A DNA stretch of 64,000 nucleotides, from NCBI RefSeq assembly GCF_003967555.1, contig NZ_BIFS01000002.1, positions 2,294,001 through 2,358,000 of the forward strand, given 5' to 3'. Each line of letters begins with the position of its first letter. Positions within the stretch are counted from its first letter, which is position 1. A program made the position numbers and the translations under genes. The stretch is from Dictyobacter kobayashii. GTDB lineage: Bacteria; Chloroflexota; Ktedonobacteria; Ktedonobacterales; Ktedonobacteraceae. The notes under the pieces were generated by a model, which saw nothing but the letters and a program-made list of their open reading frames with translations, had not been told where the DNA came from and did no database searches. This document shows, in pieces, positions 47,497-56,945 of the stretch.

Positions 47497-48792
47497 CTAA
47501 AGTTCGGGTAAATGGAAGCGAAAGAGGTGCTTCTGGTCGCCCCAGTGGTAGGCATAGAGATAGCTGTTCTGTTGCGCACTGCCGGCAAATTGTCCGTTCC
47601 AGCAGAGTCCGCAACCTTCGTCGGCTGTATATTGTAGGGGGGTCGAGAGTACCTGCCAGTGTGCGGTGCCAGGATTCCAGGCCCAGAGCCAGAAGGTGGT
47701 GGTTGGTCGCTGGGTGCTGGTTCGTGCTGGGATACCGCTGTTGGGATCAACCCCAAAGGCTAGCAACTGTCCATTATTGGTAATCGCGAGTGCCTGTAGC
47801 AATCCCGATTGTTCTGCGTTCGTGCCTGTGACAGGCAGGGCAGGAATGGTTGACCACTGTTGGCCGCTGGTGCTTTGCCATAACTGTAGCCGATAGAGAT
47901 TTGATGGCAGTTGTTCATGGGCCAGCGCATAGAGCGGCGCTGAGCTACTATGACTTTGTTGTAGGTAGGTCATCACCTGTGGTGGCAGATCGTTTTGCTG
48001 TTGCCAGGAGCGCCCGCCATCATGACTGATCCATAATTGAGATGAGGTGGTATTCGCGCCCGCTACGTGGCGTACTATGGTCGTTAGCGTCTCGTCGTGT
48101 CCAATCTGGGGCATAAAAAACAGACTGTTCGCTCCAAACGCAGTATCCGAGTGGGACCAGGAGTGTCCATTATCATCAGAGCGTTCGAGCAGGCTGTGTT
48201 GCAAAGAGCCCTGCCCACCGCCATAGCTATACCAGAGATAGATATGATGGGCCGTGATGGTGACGCTGCAATCTTCTATTTGCTCATTGGCAAGCGCGCT
48301 GGAACTATTTATATTGTGCCAGCTTGTTCCACCATCGATACTCATATAAAGGCTGCCAGCATTAGCAGGCTGTTGACTGGTTGGATCATGCTTGATGAGC
48401 AGGGCGATGCGTTGAGGCTGATCTGGCGCGATCGATAGCGAGCAACCAGCCCCAGTTGCGGCGGATAAGTGTAGCTGAGACCAGTGTTGACCTGCATCAC
48501 GTGTGCGCCAGAGCGTCATCTGCTCTGCTCCGGTTGCATGCGCCTTCATACACGCATATATTGTTTGGGGTTCAATGGGGGATGTGACATAATCACTCAA
48601 TTGGGTATCAGAGATTGGCAGTGCAATCTTCTCCCACGCCATTGTTGTTACTATCCTTGTGGGTTTAGCCTCTGACTTAGGTGTAGTTGTGGCATCCTGT
48701 ACCGCAACGTTATTACAGCCAACAAGTAATACTGTACAAAGCAGAGTCAGCGCTTGTAAAATGTGCTGTAGATGCATCCTTGCTGTATTCAT
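47497..48792 (-). CDS. BNR-repeat (sialidase-like propeller) lipoprotein
   Basis: 431 residues from MNTARMHLQHIL; AAAAAGGAT precedes. Lipoprotein signal with lipobox LLVGC. Asp-box/BNR motifs repeat: RTRDAGQHWSQ, SIDGGTSWHN, SDDNGHSWSH and SHDGGRSWQQ (S-x-D-x-G-x-x-W). This makes a six-bladed-type propeller on the outer face of the membrane. The sialidase catalytic residues are not evident, so binding or scaffolding is as likely as hydrolysis. Third gene of a leftward group of propeller proteins. Confidence 0.85.
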   Translation of the reverse strand: MNTARMHLQHILQALTLLCTVLLVGCNNVAVQDATTTPKSEAKPTRIVTTMAWEKIALPISDTQLSDYVTSPIEPQTIYACMKAHATGAEQMTLWRTRDAGQHWSQLHLSAATGAGCSLSIAPDQPQRIALLIKHDPTSQQPANAGSLYMSIDGGTSWHNINSSSALANEQIEDCSVTITAHHIYLWYSYGGGQGSLQHSLLERSDDNGHSWSHSDTAFGANSLFFMPQIGHDETLTTIVRHVAGANTTSSQLWISHDGGRSWQQQNDLPPQVMTYLQQSHSSSAPLYALAHEQLPSNLYRLQLWQSTSGQQWSTIPALPVTGTNAEQSGLLQALAITNNGQLLAFGVDPNSGIPARTSTQRPTTTFWLWAWNPGTAHWQVLSTPLQYTADEGCGLCWNGQFAGSAQQNSYLYAYHWGDQKHLFRFHLPEL

Positions 48793-48908
48793 AATTCGAT
48801 CCTTTTTAATCGCACATAAAAGATTCTTTCTCTTTCTATTATTATACAGCATGAGCGCCAGATACAAGCAAAAAAGTTATATGTGGTTAAAAGCTAGCCG
48901 AAATGTAG

Positions 48909-50005
48909 CTAGATGACAACAGCGGTAACCGCATAGATGGTTGGTAGGCCAGTAGCGATCATCTGCCAGTTGTCGCCATTGTCCGCAGATGCGAAGATGT
49001 CGCCGCTCATCGTTCCAATGTAGACGCCACAGGGAAATTTGTCATCGCTACACATGCCATGGCGTAGAATCTTCTGGCGCGCCCGGGCACCCCTGGGTAG
49101 TCCACTGGTGCAGGCCTCCCAGTTAGCGCCACCATTCTGGCTGCGATAGACCGTAAATTGGTCTCCAAGTGGGTAGCGGTCTTCATCGTTGACGACAAAG
49201 GTGAAGAGCGTATCTGGATGCCTGACATCCAGCGTGAGGGGAAAGCCAAATGTCGAGGGGAGACCCTGGCTGATGCTGGTCCAATTAGTGCCTGCGTCAG
49301 TGCTGCGGAAGAGTCCACATCGGCTTTGCTGATATAGCGTATCTGGCTGATAGGTATGTTGTAGCAAGCGATGTGTGCTGGTGCAGATAGAGGTCCAGCC
49401 CTCTGCTTGAGGTTGTTCCAGCTGATTAATCGCCTGCCAGCTTTCCCCGCCATCCTCTGTTCGCACACTCCCGGCGCCAGAGATGCCCAGCCATAGACGC
49501 TCAGGCTGTTCCTTATCCGCTACAATACTATGTACACAGGTCCGACCTCACCGTTTTCCCATTGTTCATGCCGGGCTTTCTCATTCAATGCGGCATTTCG
49601 CTGCCAGTGGTTGCCGCTGTCATAGCTGATCCAGAGGTCGGCGGGTCCCGTACCAGCATAGAGCGTCTGTGGTGCCTGAGGACGCCCTGGTTCGATATAC
49701 CATATTTCGGCCTGGCCGTTTGGGCCGGTCGTGGGAAATGATATGCTCTCCTCAGGCTCTTGCCAGCTGACCCCAAAATCATCACTGTAGCGTAGAAAGG
49801 CTACTCTCTGGCGGTTGTCGGCGGCAAACAAGCGATAATGGTTATGAGGGTCAAACATAGCATAGAAGATGCGCGCATCATGGCGTTGCAAGCTGGTTGC
49901 TTGTATGTTCCACCGAACCCGATCCTGGGATGTTAGCAAAAAGAGTCCTTGCCGGGTTCCTGCCAGAAGTAGAACGGTGCCTGTTGGATAAGCTGCGGTA
50001 ACCAT
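48909..50005 (-). CDS. BNR/YCF48-type propeller protein (one frameshift)
   Basis: Start MVTAAYPTGTVLLLAGTRQG at 50005, ten bases after AGGAGG. Asp-box motifs: SDDFGVSWQE, SYDSGNHWQR, TEDGGESWQA, STDAGTNWTS, SQNGGANWEA, SADNGDNWQM. One base is missing near 49531 (GEVGPV then HSIVADKEQPERLWLG). No signal peptide is seen, so it may be intracellular or exported differently. It lies 70 bases downstream of the YVTN gene on the same strand. Confidence 0.82.
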
Positions 50006-50075
50006 AATGTAGCTGCCTCCTGTGCATATGCGCTTGTTGGCCGCCTGGACTTCAGGTCCCATCATTGCGCCAACT

Positions 50076-51275
50076 TTATGATATGGCTTTACGCCTGCGC
50101 GCAGATCGCTTATAAAGAAAATATCCTGTGGGAGCAATGAGCATAACTGCAATTAATCCATATGCTCCAATAGTTACGAGTATACCAGAAAGTGTGGCTT
50201 CTTGTGGACTGTTTGGTGCTAGAGGCGGATATAAGCCGGTGATGATGAAGTGGGGCGAGCCTCCCACATGCAACATGGTGATCGTTTGCTGGCCCGGTAG
50301 ATCTAACATGACAACCTGACCACCAGCCAGGGCCACAAAGCCGAGTTGTCCGTCGTTTGTAATAGCAACCGAGCTGGGGGGCGAGGCAAAGGTCCAGGTA
50401 CGCTCCGGTTCATGTGGGCGCGCATAGCCGACCGCGACTGGCGAGAGCACATCCAGCTGATCATGCCTGGCATCTGGGACATAAACCTCTCCGGTTGACT
50501 CATCAAAATCCATGGGACCATAGGCGCCGCCCGCGATGACAAGCATGCTGTGATAGTTATTAATGTCAATCGCATTGATCGTGCCCTGTCCGGTGGTGAC
50601 ATAAGCGGTTCTGCCAGGAGGGATCGCTACCGCTCGTGGCTCGGCTGTCATGGAAATGCTTTGAATGGTCTGGCCTGTCCGAGCGTTGAAGACAGTGATA
50701 CCACTGGCTGTGGTTGCCCAGAGTTGTGTGTCCTGTCCATTGTTTAAGTTGATTTGGGGATAAGCCAGGGCCACTCCATTAACCATATCCTGGGCCAAAA
50801 ATGTCTGCTTGACCCTGCAGTTACCAGTATCCAGGGCTGTTACGCGCCTGCTCCCCTTGCCCGCGACATAGAGACTGGATGTATTGACATCCAGCGCCAG
50901 AAACTGTGGTTGGCCGGGGAGGGAGGCTGTACAGATAGCGTTGCCTGTGCTGGCCGCCAGGATCGCCAGCTGCCCTACGGTTGGCCTGGTAACATATAGA
51001 TAGCGCCCATCGGGACTCAACAGGAGCGCATGCGGATCGCCGGTAGTGGTAATGGTGCGTGAAATTGCTTTCTGGGCCACATCGATGACGCTGATGCCTG
51101 TAGCTGAACCTGCCACGTAAGCTAGATTCGGGGCACCCCCATCCGCATAGGCCGGTAAGCGGGAAGGCGGTATAAGCAAGCATAGCAGTAACCCATAGAT
51201 GACGCATGGCAACCCCACGCCAATATTTTGCGCTAGTAGATTATCAAAGAAAAATCTCGTTACATGCTGTTTCAT
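50076..51275 (-). CDS. YVTN beta-propeller protein with C-terminal membrane anchor
   Basis: Intact 399 residues. A signal-like N-terminal span (VGLPCVIYGLLLCLLIPP) leads to seven or so blades with YVTN-type motifs (LLLSPDGRYLYVTRPTVGQL, FLALDVNTSSLYVAGKGSRR), then one C-terminal span (ILVTIGAYGLIAVMLIAPTGYFLY) and a basic tail. This gives a propeller held at the outer face of the membrane. It is the first gene of the leftward propeller group. Confidence 0.85.
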   Translation of the reverse strand: MKQHVTRFFFDNLLAQNIGVGLPCVIYGLLLCLLIPPSRLPAYADGGAPNLAYVAGSATGISVIDVAQKAISRTITTTGDPHALLLSPDGRYLYVTRPTVGQLAILAASTGNAICTASLPGQPQFLALDVNTSSLYVAGKGSRRVTALDTGNCRVKQTFLAQDMVNGVALAYPQINLNNGQDTQLWATTASGITVFNARTGQTIQSISMTAEPRAVAIPPGRTAYVTTGQGTINAIDINNYHSMLVIAGGAYGPMDFDESTGEVYVPDARHDQLDVLSPVAVGYARPHEPERTWTFASPPSSVAITNDGQLGFVALAGGQVVMLDLPGQQTITMLHVGGSPHFIITGLYPPLAPNSPQEATLSGILVTIGAYGLIAVMLIAPTGYFLYKRSARRRKAIS

Positions 51276-51383
51276 AAGTGTATCTCTTCACTAAACTGTC
51301 CAAATTGAGCATGAGATGCTCTTCTTTTCAGTATAGGAAAGACTACCAAGCGTAACTTGTTCCTTGATGAGGAGCATGAGAAC

Positions 51384-51423
51384 GGATGGCTATCCATAAA
51401 ATATAATTCATGGATAGCCGTCC
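51384..51423. other. Hairpin between the E1-like gene and the propeller group
   Basis: GGATGGCTATCCAT pairs with ATGGATAGCCGTCC (one mismatch) across a 12-base AT-rich loop. It lies 30 bases beyond the E1-like stop but lacks a T-run, so it is a weak terminator candidate at best. Confidence 0.5.
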
Positions 51424-51451
51424 GAAACTAATGATGTCGGAGCAGGAGGAA

Positions 51452-53929
51452 TTATCTTTCCTGGATCAGGTCCAGGGCGGCATAGCTGGCGGCAATTATG
51501 TCGTGGGTGCTGATGCCAACCTGCTGGTAGAGTTCCTGAATGCTACCGGATTGTCCGAACTGGTCGACTCCCAGGGCAATGCTGGGCACACCATAGATGC
51601 CGCTGAGAAAGGCCAGACTGTGGGCGGATGCATCCTGGACCGTGACGATGGGGGCCAGGCGTTCAGAGCGTGGAAAGAGCGTGCGCAGATGTGCCGCGGA
51701 TGCTGGCTCAGGCTGACCCTGACTCTGGCTGCGCCGTAGATCTGTATACATGCTAAAAATCGCTTTTGGGCTGGTCAGGTGAATGACGTTGGCCGCGACT
51801 CCCTCATGTGCCAGCGCTCTGGCCGCTGCCAGTGCTTCTGGCACCATGACGCCCGTGGTGACTATTTGCACCACCTCGTCCTCGCGGGCATCGGTCACTA
51901 GTTCGCGCCCCTCATGGAGCCGGTAACCGCCCGCCAGCACCTGCTGGCGCAAGCGATCTTCTCCCAGGCGTTCCAGGGCTACATCCAATAGAGTTTGATC
52001 AATTTTCTTGGTGGAAAGGCGCAGGTAGGTTGAATGTCCCTCCGCGCGATCGCAGCAGTCGCGCAACGCTTGCAGGAGCAGCCATTCTACCTCACGACCA
52101 AACACCGGCTCATAATAATTGAGTTCTGGCAATTCGATTCCCAGCGAGGCGGTCACGGTGGATTGATGGGCGCCCCCTTCCGGGCTCAAGCTGACCCCCG
52201 AAGGTGTACCAACAAAGATCATCTTGCTGTGATTATAGAGTCCATAGATCAAGGCATCCAGGCCGCGACAGATAAAAGGATCATAGACAGTCCCGATCGG
52301 GAAGAGCAGTTGCCCCGAATGTTCATAGCTCAGGCCGAGTTGTCCTAGCAGCATGAACAGGTTCGTTTCAGAGATGCCGAGCTCAATATGTTGTCCCTGT
52401 GGGTTTGGCTGCCAGCGCAACGCACGTTGAATACCTTCGAGATAGTCAGGGTGCTGCGTTGGGGAGAAGACACCAGTCTTATTGACCCAGCCACTTAAAT
52501 GGGTAGAGATCGCCACATCGGGGGCAACCGTTACAATGCGTTCTCCGATGCCAGCCAGGTTAGCCAGCTGGGGTAAGATACGTCCCAGTGCCTCCTGGGT
52601 AGCGAGCTTTTTAGGATACGAGATATCCAGGCTGTCGGGTATGTTCTGCGGAGGTAGCAGTGGGCCGCTTGCAGCTGCTTTCTGCTGAGCCGTTCGGCGC
52701 GCTGTTGACACCAGCGCGCCTCCGCTGTCTCTGGCGCGAAGCCCTCCCATTCTGCTCCCCCGGAAATGTTGAACGCCTGTTGTAGTTGCTGTACCTGTTC
52801 ATGGCTAAGATGCATCGAGTGATTCATGACATCGCCTGCAAAGGGTAGTCCCCAGCCCTTGATGGTATAAGCAAAGATAATGGTTGGCGCATCCTGGGAT
52901 TGATCGGCCTGTGCAAAGACCTCCAACAGCGTATTGAGATCATGTCCACCCAGGTTGGCGAGTAGCTCTTTGAGATTTTCATCGGGTGTATCGTGCAGTG
53001 CCCGGGCAATCTCTGGCTGTTCAGGTTGATTGAGCCCGTCGGGATGGGTCAGGCGCGCCCGGATGTCCGCTCCCGGACGCCGTAGCAGGCTCTGGTATTC
53101 CTCATTGCTCATCTCATCGATACGTTGGCGTAGAGCATTTCCCCCGGTTGGGCAAATACTGCTTCCAACTGGCGTCCATATTTGGCTTCCAGGGTATGCC
53201 AGCCAGCGGCGCCAAAGAGATTTTTTAGCTGTGTGGCACGAATGCCGGGCACGACGCGATCCAGACTTTGGCGGTTAAGATCGACAATGATCAATACATT
53301 GCCCGCTCCCTGCAACGTCTCATCGATGGCGGCCTCCCAGATATTGCCTCATCCAATTCGGCATCCCCGATCACCGCGATAAAGCGTTGGGAGGTAACCT
53401 GCTCGAAGTGTTGTTGTGTGTAGCGCTGAGTTACAGCCGCGAAGGCTGGCGCGACCGCGCCCAGACCGACAGAACCAGTACTAAAATCGACCGGATCTGG
53501 ATCTTTGGTGCGGCTAGGATAGGCTTGCAGTCCCTTGAATGCGCGAAGTGTCTGTAAATAGTGCTGGTCCAGGTTCCCTAGCAAATATTGGATAGCATGA
53601 TAGGCCGGGGAAGCATGGGGCTTGATACTGACCCGATCCTCGGCATTTAAGAAATGGAAGTAGAGTGCAGTCAGTATGGTTACCATGGACGCGGACGACG
53701 CTTGATGGCCACCTACTTTTATGTCATCTGCGCTGGGACGAGTATTGGCATGATGAACGATAAGCGTCGAGAGCCAGAGCACACGGCGCTGAATGTTGTC
53801 GAGAATTTGATATTCGTCAGGTTGTAAAATCGCTTGCCGTGGCTCCGTTGCTGCCGGCGTTACGGACGACGCCTTTGGTTTCTGTTGCGTACTGCGTTTC
53901 GTTGCAGGTGTAGAGATCTTCCTCTGCAT
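51452..53929 (-). CDS. AceE-type (homodimeric) pyruvate dehydrogenase E1-like / transketolase-family enzyme (three frameshifts)
   Basis: About 826 residues after correction. Transketolase/E1 features: DDIKVGGHQASSASMVTILTAL, the thiamine diphosphate GDAELDEGNIWEA motif, a partner segment VLIIVDLNRQSLD, then the pyrimidine domain with GISETNLFMLLGQLGLSYEH and VSLSPEGGAHQS, and a C-terminal regulatory domain (IVTTGVMVPEALAAARAL, VQDASAHSLAFLSGIYG). The N-terminus is Lys/Ala-rich and probably disordered. Bases are missing near 53333, 53143 and 52668, all in G or C runs. No E2, E3 or lipoyl gene is adjacent, so its partner complex, if any, is elsewhere. Confidence 0.85.
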
Positions 53930-54040
53930 GCAGAAATTCCTTATATACTATTGCAAAAGCAAAACTATCAAAAAACAATCGATTTACCAAAAACATTGTA
54001 TCATCAATTCTAAAAATCACCATTTTTAGCGACGAGTTTT

Positions 54041-54194
54041 CAGTCCAGAGATCGTAGGGAGATCACGAGCCAGCGATACGATGGACCTTCTTTCAGGTGT
54101 TGGAGCGTGTGCGGTGGGCGGCCGCCCACCGCACACGCTCCAACACTCCCAACCCGGCGCCGCAGGCGCCAGAGAGGAAAATTTAAAAGCCCTG
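54041..54194 (-). mobile_element. Family B MITE (copy B6, beta subtype)
   Basis: About 154 bases in inverted orientation. The right end TTTAAAAGCCCTG is clear; the left end is eroded (CAGTCCAGAGATCG). GATCACGAGCCAGCGATACG, then ATGGACCTTCTTTCA, matches copy B1. The centre is a perfect 50-base palindrome, GTGTTGGAGCGTGTGCGGTG, then GGCGG, and its complement, with bases that differ from B4 on both arms in step. No target duplication seen. It fills the gap between the E1-like and MBL genes (53930-54433). Confidence 0.82.
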
Positions 54195-54433
54195 GTGAGT
54201 CTCTATATTTATTATACCAAGTTTATGGCTCTAGCTTGTGAGGATCTTGTGAGGATCTTGTATTTCTTCTGCGTTGATTGGTACTAATTCAAATCGATAT
54301 ATTTAATTACCCATGTACTTCGTGTTATACTTTATAGACGGAAATAACGCACCGTCTTGTCAAACTAATAAAGCTCTTTGTGCTGTTCAATAGCATAGTG
54401 GTTCTGGTGCAGAAATATGGGAGGGAGATAGCA

Positions 54434-56854
54434 GTGGAATTAACGTTTCTTGGAGGAGCATCGGAGGTTGGAGGGTCCAGCACATTGTTGAAAGTAGCGG
54501 GCCATTGTTTATTGATTGATGGAGGGATGCGTCCGGCAGCTCGTGATGGTCAATCGCGTTTGCCTGATCTAAGCTTGCTAGATGACAGTCCCCCCGAAGC
54601 TATCCTGATTACACATGCGCATATTGATCATACAGGTTCTCTGCCCCTGATCGCCTCGCTTTATCCGCATATTCCTATCTATGCCACAGAGAGCACCTGC
54701 GTATTGACAGAGATCTTGCTACGTGATTCTGTACACATTATGGAGCAAGAAGGTTTGAAGCCGGACGGCGAGACCCCCCTGTATACGGTGGAACAGGTGG
54801 ATGCTTTATTAGGGCGCATTCAGCCTGTCAGTTTCAAGCAACCTTTTGCTCCCCTTGTTACTGCTCCCGATATTCTTGCCTGGTATATGCCTGCGGGCCA
54901 TATTCTGGGCGCAGGCATGCTCTACTTTGCCACTCCCGAAGGAACGTTGTTGCATACCGGCGATATCTCGGTGACCGATCAACGTACGATTAAGGGGGTG
55001 GATATAGCCGCTTTACCCAATGCGGATATTATGATCTGTGAGGGTACCTATGGGAATCGGGCCCATACCAGTCGGCGGGAGGAGGAGCGCAAATTTGCTG
55101 AGGCGGTCCAGGAGACGTTGGCGCGTAATGGCCGGGTGCTCTGTCCCGCCTTTGCTGTTGGACGCGCGCAAGAGATTGTCTTGATCTTGAAATCATACCG
55201 TGCCAGCGGCCACATTTCGCCTGTGCCGATCTACCTGGATGGTATGGTGCGCTCAGTCTGCGCAGCTTATCAAGGCCAATCCCATGATCTACATCCCAAC
55301 TTACAGCGCTATTTAAAGAATGCACGCCGTCCATTGTTTGTCGACCCGGGCCTGCATATCTTTGCCGTGCGCAGCCATGAGCGGGCCGAATTGATTACAC
55401 GTAAAGAGCCAGCCATTATTATAAGTAGCTCAGGCATGCTCTCGGGAGGAGCCTCTCCGCTGTATGGGGCTACCATTGCCACTCGTGAACAGGATGCTTT
55501 ATTGTTGACGGGCTACCAGGATGAGGAAAGTCCAGGGGCCGCCCTCTTACGTGCTCGTCCCGGCCTCCCACTGCAGATCGGCTCACAGAGCGTGGTGCTG
55601 GCCTGTAAGGTTGAGAAATATAATTTATCAGGCCATGCCGATAGCGAGCAGATCAGCCAGGTGGTCATGAAAGTGGCGCCACGCCATCTGGTGCTGGTGC
55701 ATGGTTCTCCTGAGGCCCTCGCGTCGCTCAAACAGCGCTTCGTTGACATACGTGTCGATGTGCCTGTGGTGGGTAGCAAGCTTAACTTTCAAGCTGTACG
55801 GCATCGTGTCCTTGTTCCCTCTATGCCAGATGTGGAAGCGCAAACGGGCCTATTTGATGCCTCGCCGCGCCTGGCCCCAATAGATATCGATGAGCAACCG
55901 CAAATACCCTCAATCGAATCGCTCTGGATACTGGCCAAGAAACTAGGTCCGTTGCGTCCCTGGACGATTGTTGAGCTTGGCCAGGCCTACTATGGGGATG
56001 CCTATCGGCCAACCCTGCGTCCCCTGATTGAGCATGTCTTTAAAAGTGATACATCCGCTTATTTCAAGCGCAGCCGTATCGGGGCTCAATCTATCTATCA
56101 GCCATGCGAAACTGCCCTGGGGCGTTCCATTATTAGCGATGAAGAGTTTGCGGACTGTATCCCTGAGATGTCTCTAGTGCTACCGTCTCGTGTGATCCAG
56201 GATGAGATACCCCAGCGTGTACCCGGGGCTGGTGTGGTTGCGATTGTGCAAGGTCAAAAGAACTCCTCACCATACCTGGCGCTAACTCTGGCGCCCGCGC
56301 AGAATGGTGGGATTCGTATGATTACCGATGGCTGGAAGGCAGCTGTGCGGCCGCTATCGATGATTCAACTGTTGCCGGATGTGCGACGAACTGAATGGTT
56401 AAACGTGCCAGATGAAACTAATAAGATGCGCCTCAAGCAATGGCGCCAGCAACTGGATCAGGCCTGGATTGATCTGTTTGCCTGCTGGCGGCGTTGTCAG
56501 CAGTCCTCTTTCTCTTTTACCTCGCTCTGCCAGGATCTAGGGCTGTGCCAGGCCGATGATCGGCTGGCTCTGGGCCTGGAATTATTGAACCATGGCCTGC
56601 TGCTCTTTCGTCGCGATGGTGAAATCTGGCATCCCCTGGATGAGCAACGTGTCTACAGCAATGATGGCTTTGCCCATCACCTGCACCTGCTCGAGGCCGG
56701 GGCGGGTAGTGAGATCCTGGTGAATGGGCGGCCAGGACGCCTGACCGGCCGCAGTAATTGGCGGCTGTTCGAAGTATATTGGAATGAAATGGACGAGGAT
56801 GAAAGCGAGCGTATGGCCCGGGTACGTGCCTCGGCCATACGCTTATCGTTATAA
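54434..56854 (+). CDS. MBL/beta-CASP RNA-processing nuclease-like protein with a long C-terminal extension
   Basis: 806 residues from a GTG at 54434 (GGGAGGGAG upstream). Metallo-beta-lactamase motifs: ITHAHIDHTGSLP (motif 2, HxHxDH), PAGHILGAG, HTGDIS and EGTYGNR. The beta-CASP region follows (VLCPAFAVGRAQEIVLIL, IIISSSGMLSGGASPLYG), and NLSGHADSEQI and LVHGSPEAL complete the RMMBL part by about residue 440. The remaining 360 residues contain a winged-helix-like stretch (LGPLRPWTIVELGQAYYGDAYRPTLRPLIEHVF) and a charged C-terminal domain I cannot assign. The core is typical of archaeal/bacterial RNase J-CPSF relatives; the extension may select RNA. Confidence 0.85.
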   Translation: MELTFLGGASEVGGSSTLLKVAGHCLLIDGGMRPAARDGQSRLPDLSLLDDSPPEAILITHAHIDHTGSLPLIASLYPHIPIYATESTCVLTEILLRDSVHIMEQEGLKPDGETPLYTVEQVDALLGRIQPVSFKQPFAPLVTAPDILAWYMPAGHILGAGMLYFATPEGTLLHTGDISVTDQRTIKGVDIAALPNADIMICEGTYGNRAHTSRREEERKFAEAVQETLARNGRVLCPAFAVGRAQEIVLILKSYRASGHISPVPIYLDGMVRSVCAAYQGQSHDLHPNLQRYLKNARRPLFVDPGLHIFAVRSHERAELITRKEPAIIISSSGMLSGGASPLYGATIATREQDALLLTGYQDEESPGAALLRARPGLPLQIGSQSVVLACKVEKYNLSGHADSEQISQVVMKVAPRHLVLVHGSPEALASLKQRFVDIRVDVPVVGSKLNFQAVRHRVLVPSMPDVEAQTGLFDASPRLAPIDIDEQPQIPSIESLWILAKKLGPLRPWTIVELGQAYYGDAYRPTLRPLIEHVFKSDTSAYFKRSRIGAQSIYQPCETALGRSIISDEEFADCIPEMSLVLPSRVIQDEIPQRVPGAGVVAIVQGQKNSSPYLALTLAPAQNGGIRMITDGWKAAVRPLSMIQLLPDVRRTEWLNVPDETNKMRLKQWRQQLDQAWIDLFACWRRCQQSSFSFTSLCQDLGLCQADDRLALGLELLNHGLLLFRRDGEIWHPLDEQRVYSNDGFAHHLHLLEAGAGSEILVNGRPGRLTGRSNWRLFEVYWNEMDEDESERMARVRASAIRLSL

Positions 56855-56945
56855 GGGATGATATTCGGATTGAGGATGGATAGAAAGGACGGCTTTGTCC
56901 GCCAGGTCTCGTTTTTATCTGTCCCCGATGTCTTGCAGCGAGTAG

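Noticed and set aside
47497..50005. Genuine sialidases
   Set aside because: Only Asp-box repeats are visible. The arginine triad, Tyr/Glu pair and FRIP motif of sialidases were not found, so propeller folds of unknown role is the safer call.
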